From Margaritispora aquatica (taxonomy: Eukaryota > Ascomycota > Leotiomycetes > Helotiales > Discinellaceae), in contig VJWN01000003.1 of the NCBI GenBank assembly GCA_007644065.1, positions 2,108,001 to 2,172,000 on the forward strand: DNA of 64,000 bases, given 5' to 3'. The notes below the pieces were generated by a model. The model did no database searches and was not told the DNA's origin. It worked only from the letters and a program-made list of their open reading frames with translations. Shown here piece after piece: positions 59,270 to 64,000 of the stretch. Both the position numbers and the translations under genes were made by a program. How positions within the stretch are numbered: position 1 is the stretch's first letter; every line of letters starts with the position of its first letter.

Positions 59270-61846
59270 TTACTCTTGTCTCGAGCTAGTACTCGCTCTC
59301 TTAGCATCACCAGATGCTCTGGGCTTGACATCAAGTAGCCTTGCGCTTCCAGCACTGATACTGCGGTGATGTTTGCTCAAATTGACACTTGTGGCTCTCT
59401 GAGGCCCAAGTGATGTCGGACTATCATTATCGAGATCGTATGACCCTCGTCGTCCTTCGGGTGTTTCGGCAACTATATCGCTCATCCCATCATCCTCGAA
59501 GTCGTTGAGTAGTACTTCTCTTGACTTGGCGCGGGTTGCACGATGAACAACAGTCGGGTGCCTCGCAACAGCCCCTCGCCACTGTGATTTTTCCGATGCG
59601 ACTGGGCTGGACATGCCATCACCAGTTTCCTCATCACTAGAAGGCATGGGGTTTCCTGGAGATGTCCTGTCAATCTTGAATTCTTCTTCAAGCCCAGGTG
59701 TAAGTCGACTGAAGTACTCGTCCTCTGCAATACCCAGTTCCTCAGCAGATTCAGAGAGCTCCTTGTATTTCTTGCTGAGGGAATCTGAACTATCGTGGAA
59801 ATTGTGGTGTTGTACTTGCATAGGACCTCTCTTGGAAGTTCTGCGACCAGAAAGCCAGCTACCTTCAGAATCAATACTAGCTAGTGACTGTGACAACGCG
59901 CCGATAGGCTCTGGAGAAGGTATTATTGACCGGTGGCCGCTAGTGGGTGTTTCGTTACGAAGGCGCATAGCATCCATGGATCTGTACCCACTGTTTGGTG
60001 TGTCGTATCGAACTCGGGGATCTTCGGAAAAGGTATTGACAGCTCTCTTCTCCGGGTAGTCATTTCGAATTGGTGGTACTTCATCCGATTCGGGCGACTG
60101 CACTCTAGATGCTGGTGGGGACATGGGAAGTTCGGGGAGATCCTCTCGGAACTTGGACATGGTACGTTTTGGGATATTGGACGTAGATCTCATAGGCTGG
60201 TATCCAAACTGAAGGCCTGCAGCTGTATGCATCGAGTCCCGAGAAGTGTTTGAAAAGGATGAATTCGGTGTATGTGCGGGTTTGTTACGTTGTCTTTTGA
60301 AGAATGATGTCCAGGATTGAGGTGCTCGAGTGCTGGTCTCAGACGACCTTCGTGGAGGGTCAAAATGTTGAGTAGGTATTGATTGTGCTGTAGGCAACGG
60401 TGTTGCAGCGTCTTCCCTGGACAATTCGATCATTTGAGATATGCTTGATGCGCCACGATTATGGCCTCGGGGTTGCAATGTGGGGGAGACTTTCGCTTTG
60501 GCAATTGTTCCTAATTGAGCGACTTCGAGAACGGGTTCTGAACGATCAGAGACCGGTGTCATATTCTCAGTAGTCAAGCTCGCACTGCGGTAAAAGCTAA
60601 ATGGATTGAAAGCATCCACAGGACTTCCTGAGGGCGTCTCCTGGCGGAAAATCTCTGCAGGTCGCTTTCCTCTACCGCTGTTAGATCCCAGCGAGCCTTT
60701 CCGTTTGCTAGAAGTCACAATCGCAGAAGTGCCAATGCCCAGCCCAACTACTTCTCGTCCCATAACCCCGCGTTCCATATTTGGAGGCGATGGGGTGCCA
60801 TCTCGAATTGCTGCAGCTTCATTCTGCCTCTGCTTTTCTTGTTGGCGGGCAATTCGCTGTTCCGATTTAATTCTCTCAGCGATTCGCTTCTTCTCTTTCC
60901 TCTTTGCATCTCGCTCCATCAGTTCCCGTAGCTCTCCTGCGCTGAGATCGTCCGCTAGATCATCTATCCTTTTACTAGCTTTCATTGCACCTTCGGAGAC
61001 AGGAAGACGTTCTGATATTCTCTTCATCCTGGACTCTGATCGCTCTGACATGAAACCACTTGCGCCTGGGGCATACTTTGGTCGCTCGGAATACCTTATG
61101 GTCGGCCTTGGTGCCAGTACGTCTAATGCGGATAGCTTGAATGATGTCTCATTACCTGAACTTTCGGATCGCGTCGACTTCAGGGATTCTGCGAGTGGTA
61201 GTGATATATCTGATGAAGGGTTTTCCGGGCTTCGACTAAATGGTCCTTTTCTTTTTGTGCTCTGTCTCTTTCTCAGCTTTCCTGTGGCTTTCACATCTTG
61301 GGTCTGAGATGGCAAGAAGGCAACCATAGCCTTGATCTCAGCCTCTCTGTCATGGTCTTCCTTTCGTTTCTTGCTCGATTTCCTCCTTCCCAACTCCTGG
61401 CCCGTCCTCTTGTGAAGTGTAGGCATCCTCTGCCACTCTTGGGTAATGTCTGTGGGTTGCGTGCTGGACCTCAAAGGCCGTTGTACTATGTCTGGTTCAG
61501 GTCCTTGAGTATTTGCTCTTCCCTTGCCTTTCCAATTGGATGGTAGTGGTGGAATTGGAGGAGGGTTCTCGTCGTGGGGAACCCGTATGCTGTCGTTACG
61601 GCCCGGAGAGAAGCTGTATGTGCGCCGCCTTTCCGGATCCTTCTGCAGCTTCTTAGAATCTCTCGAGGATTTACGCTTTGTATCGCGGCGACTCTTCCTC
61701 CTTTCTAGCCCCGCCGAAGCTAAATCGGATCCATCTCTCGCAGGGTCCCTGGGTGACCTTTCGTCATGCGTCTCCGCTCGTATAATATCTGCCTCAACCA
61801 CCGGTTTCCTTCTATTACTCTTCCTTCGAAAGGGCCACATGCCCAT
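59270..61846 (-). CDS. large intronless disordered basic protein
   Basis: An 858-codon single-exon frame starting MGMWPFRRKSNRRK. The whole protein is rich in Ser, Arg, Lys and Pro and looks disordered. It has an Arg/Lys-rich coiled-coil-like stretch (RDAKRKEKKRIAERIKSEQR) near residue 310, a block GWLSG-like GSWLSGRRTSKRGP, and many SP/TP sites, so phosphorylation is likely. The motif SGYRSMDAMRL is followed by a near copy, SGHRSII. No enzymatic domain is recognised. The start MWPF and length suggest a conserved fungal protein of unknown function. The opposite strand carries long frames, but they are shadows. Confidence 0.8.
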   Translation of the reverse strand: MGMWPFRRKSNRRKPVVEADIIRAETHDERSPRDPARDGSDLASAGLERRKSRRDTKRKSSRDSKKLQKDPERRRTYSFSPGRNDSIRVPHDENPPPIPPLPSNWKGKGRANTQGPEPDIVQRPLRSSTQPTDITQEWQRMPTLHKRTGQELGRRKSSKKRKEDHDREAEIKAMVAFLPSQTQDVKATGKLRKRQSTKRKGPFSRSPENPSSDISLPLAESLKSTRSESSGNETSFKLSALDVLAPRPTIRYSERPKYAPGASGFMSERSESRMKRISERLPVSEGAMKASKRIDDLADDLSAGELRELMERDAKRKEKKRIAERIKSEQRIARQQEKQRQNEAAAIRDGTPSPPNMERGVMGREVVGLGIGTSAIVTSSKRKGSLGSNSGRGKRPAEIFRQETPSGSPVDAFNPFSFYRSASLTTENMTPVSDRSEPVLEVAQLGTIAKAKVSPTLQPRGHNRGASSISQMIELSREDAATPLPTAQSIPTQHFDPPRRSSETSTRAPQSWTSFFKRQRNKPAHTPNSSFSNTSRDSMHTAAGLQFGYQPMRSTSNIPKRTMSKFREDLPELPMSPPASRVQSPESDEVPPIRNDYPEKRAVNTFSEDPRVRYDTPNSGYRSMDAMRLRNETPTSGHRSIIPSPEPIGALSQSLASIDSEGSWLSGRRTSKRGPMQVQHHNFHDSSDSLSKKYKELSESAEELGIAEDEYFSRLTPGLEEEFKIDRTSPGNPMPSSDEETGDGMSSPVASEKSQWRGAVARHPTVVHRATRAKSREVLLNDFEDDGMSDIVAETPEGRRGSYDLDNDSPTSLGPQRATSVNLSKHHRSISAGSARLLDVKPRASGDAKRASTSSRQE

Positions 61847-64000
61847 GATTCCATGCGTTTGCTCAGTATGCGATCAGATGCCGCTGAAAGGCAGTTTCTT
61901 GGTCCTGTTTGATACGGCTATGGCTGAATCCTAAGTCGGATGTCGTTCTATCTCGTTTCTGCGCAACAAGTACCGGCCATTGACCAACAGAACAAGGATA
62001 AAGTTTGAAGTATATGGCGCAAGATGGCGAGGATGTCCTTGTCTTCAAAGAATTTAGAATCTCAGGAAACGGACGTGCGATGGCAGTGGTTGATTCAGCG
62101 TTTGTGCTTGCATGGTCAGTGCGGTGGCAGTTGAAGGTATTATTAGGACGCTGAGAAACGGAAGTACGTGTACGATGTAAATGATAATGAGTGAGTGGAT
62201 TGGTGTACAGTTGGGTAGGGTTGCTAGCGATCGTGATTCCTGAGGTGCGCGTTGATGCAGGGACAGGCGATGGAGATAGAGATGGAGATGTTTTGTCGAG
62301 ATATCGGGAAAAGAGTTACAGGAAGATAAAGTCGATGGGCAGATGGGGGAAGAAGACCAGTGTGAGATATGAGATGTGAGATGTGAGATACTTAGCAGCA
62401 AACCAGTACCTAGGTACCTTACTGAAAGTGGATTTGGAGGCGTTCGTGATCCATGGATGTGACGAGGTTGGTTGGTCCCGCGTCTTGGATACGGTACGGT
62501 ACGGGGCACCGGGGGGGGGTTCAGAAAAAAAACATCACTAGGTAGGTACCTTATCAGCTAAAGAAAAAAACCAAACCAAGGGAGCGCACTGAACCCAAGC
62601 CAAAGCCCCGACAGCCACACAAACCACGAGGAATCTGGGAATTTTGGAACAAATGATTATTTGAGGGTGATTGAACAACCAATCTTTCTATCTTTTAGTC
62701 ACCTTGGGCTTCCATAATTCTACTCGCGTGATTTAGTATACGCAGCTCCAGCTAAACGCTATGATGCTGCGAAACATTAATATGAAAACCAATCTCTTAC
62801 CACGTCCAAACGAACGAACGATGTCTGTTTGTCTGTGGTGTGTATGCCCCAGTGTGTATTCGTCAAGCTAAAAGTCTTACTGAGCCTTGTCCAGTGACGT
62901 TGATTCTCTGACTCCACAAATCCAGCAGTTCTCGTCACATTAATAGGTACTGTTTGGTAAGGTACCTCCAGGGACTTACAGAAGTGCTTTACACTTATGC
63001 ACTACACCCACCACATCATGCAGCTGAACTCAAAGACGGAGAAAAACGTGATGGGATAGAGAGGGACCCAGAGGTGCAGTTACACTCATGACTTCGAATT
63101 GAAGCCTGACACGTTGAGCGCGTGGAGTTAGTGCAGTTTCAAGCGGGACACAATCCAGCAACTCCAGCCTTCCTCGCTGTCGTACAGCTGGGGATCTGAG
63201 GCGCCTAGGCAATTTGTTATAGTAACATCTACATTCATCTGGTTCGCTTTGGATACAAAATTGACATGGAACAGAAATCTTCATCACCCAGCACCAGCAG
63301 AGTGACGTGAATTCTATATGTTGAATATGTCTTTCCAAGGAATTCTGTTACCCAATCGTTGGGCAATTTCAAGCTCGAAACGTGATCCAAAAACTTATCG
63401 TCGGACGAACGACTTCGCATTTGATGGCGCAGCTTGAAGACATGGCTTCAAATCCAGAGTTGACATGACTGCATACCATCTCGGTTGCATCGTCGAGACT
63501 TTTTGGAGGCTTTTCTCCGCCCATTCCTCCCTGGAACATGTCGGCTTACCGTTGACCAAAAGAAATCAATCTTGATGGCATCCTCGGAGGTTTTCACTAT
63601 CGAATCTCATGGCAGCACCAATGGCGTGACGGAAAGCTGCTGCCATAAGAATTTGTTTCATGATATCGCTCTCACAACGGAACGTTATATTATTCCATGA
63701 CGAGAATCGGTCCATCGAACTTCTAAAAGACAGTTCTTGCTAAAGCACATCATATCGTCACTCAAGGCCACGCTACTCAAAAATAATTCCAATGGTTGGT
63801 GCATCGGATCGACACCCCGACCTTCAAGCCCATGTGCCACGCGGGACTCTAGCCCAGCCACAAACTCTTATGTTTCACAGGCGTGGAAGAAACATAAAAC
63901 ACATCTTGGGCTTGAGAGATGTTTTGTCTCGGGAGAAGGAATTAAACAAAGGCTGTGGTCCTCTCGTCTGAAGAGTCCTTTCCAGGACCATATTCTCTCA
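61847..64000. other. intergenic region at right edge
   Basis: 2.15 kb. It includes a GATGTGAGATGTGAGAT short repeat (about 62368-62391), CTAGGTAGGTACC motifs around 62410 and 62540, and a ten-G run at 62510. Open frames of up to 151 codons (62054-62509 minus) are low complexity. No gene seen; a gene running off the right end cannot be excluded. Confidence 0.5.

Noticed and set aside
60606..61307. 233-codon plus-strand ORF.
   Set aside because: Shadow of the 858-codon minus-strand frame; Ser/Leu-rich as expected from antisense of Arg/Ser-rich coding DNA.

Overview
The window is nuclear DNA of a filamentous ascomycete (Pezizomycotina; a Leotiomycete-like fungus is my best guess, not proven). 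Genes are split by short introns of 44-170 nt with GTRNGT donors and CTAAC/CTGAC-type branch sites. Intergenic spaces are long and rich in simple repeats. The transposon relics show C-to-T changes at CpA, the pattern left by repeat-induced point mutation (RIP). All exon models below were joined by hand from splice signals, and each sums to a whole number of codons.

Left part (1-22 kb). L-ornithine N5-monooxygenase (sidA, +) and the two-finger GATA repressor of siderophore synthesis (sreA, -) lie tail to tail. An 11.6-kb gap separates this pathway's first enzyme from its known iron-responsive repressor. The gap holds a complete but dead 5.5-kb Ty1/copia retrotransposon with 219-bp LTRs and a 5-bp target duplication. 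Its single gag-pol frame has nine in-frame stop codons and no frameshift. Beyond sreA comes a gene-poor stretch and an extended SDR (NAD-dependent epimerase-like) gene.

Middle (22-48 kb). This holds a large GYF-domain protein, an HSL-type esterase, a zinc alcohol dehydrogenase, a small one-pass membrane protein of unknown function, a TVP15/COPI-associated Golgi membrane protein with a 15-nt micro-exon, and a U6 snRNA gene interrupted by a 50-nt spliceosomal intron. After these come a decaying tyrosine-recombinase gene with a following C2HC-finger ORF, a basic disordered protein, and an OTU-family deubiquitinase.

Right part (48-64 kb). This holds a secreted alpha/beta hydrolase, a 383-bp Tc1/mariner-type MITE with a TA duplication, a peroxisomal D-amino-acid oxidase ending in SKL, a hypothetical three-exon gene, a thioredoxin with a probable mitochondrial leader, and a large intronless disordered protein of 858 residues.

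No tRNA, CRISPR array or bacterial-type operon was seen. Most genes look like ordinary single-copy housekeeping or metabolic loci. The items I find most worth a second look are the intron-bearing U6 gene, the sidA-sreA linkage, the nonsense-only decay of the copia element, and the tyrosine recombinase with its C2HC partner.
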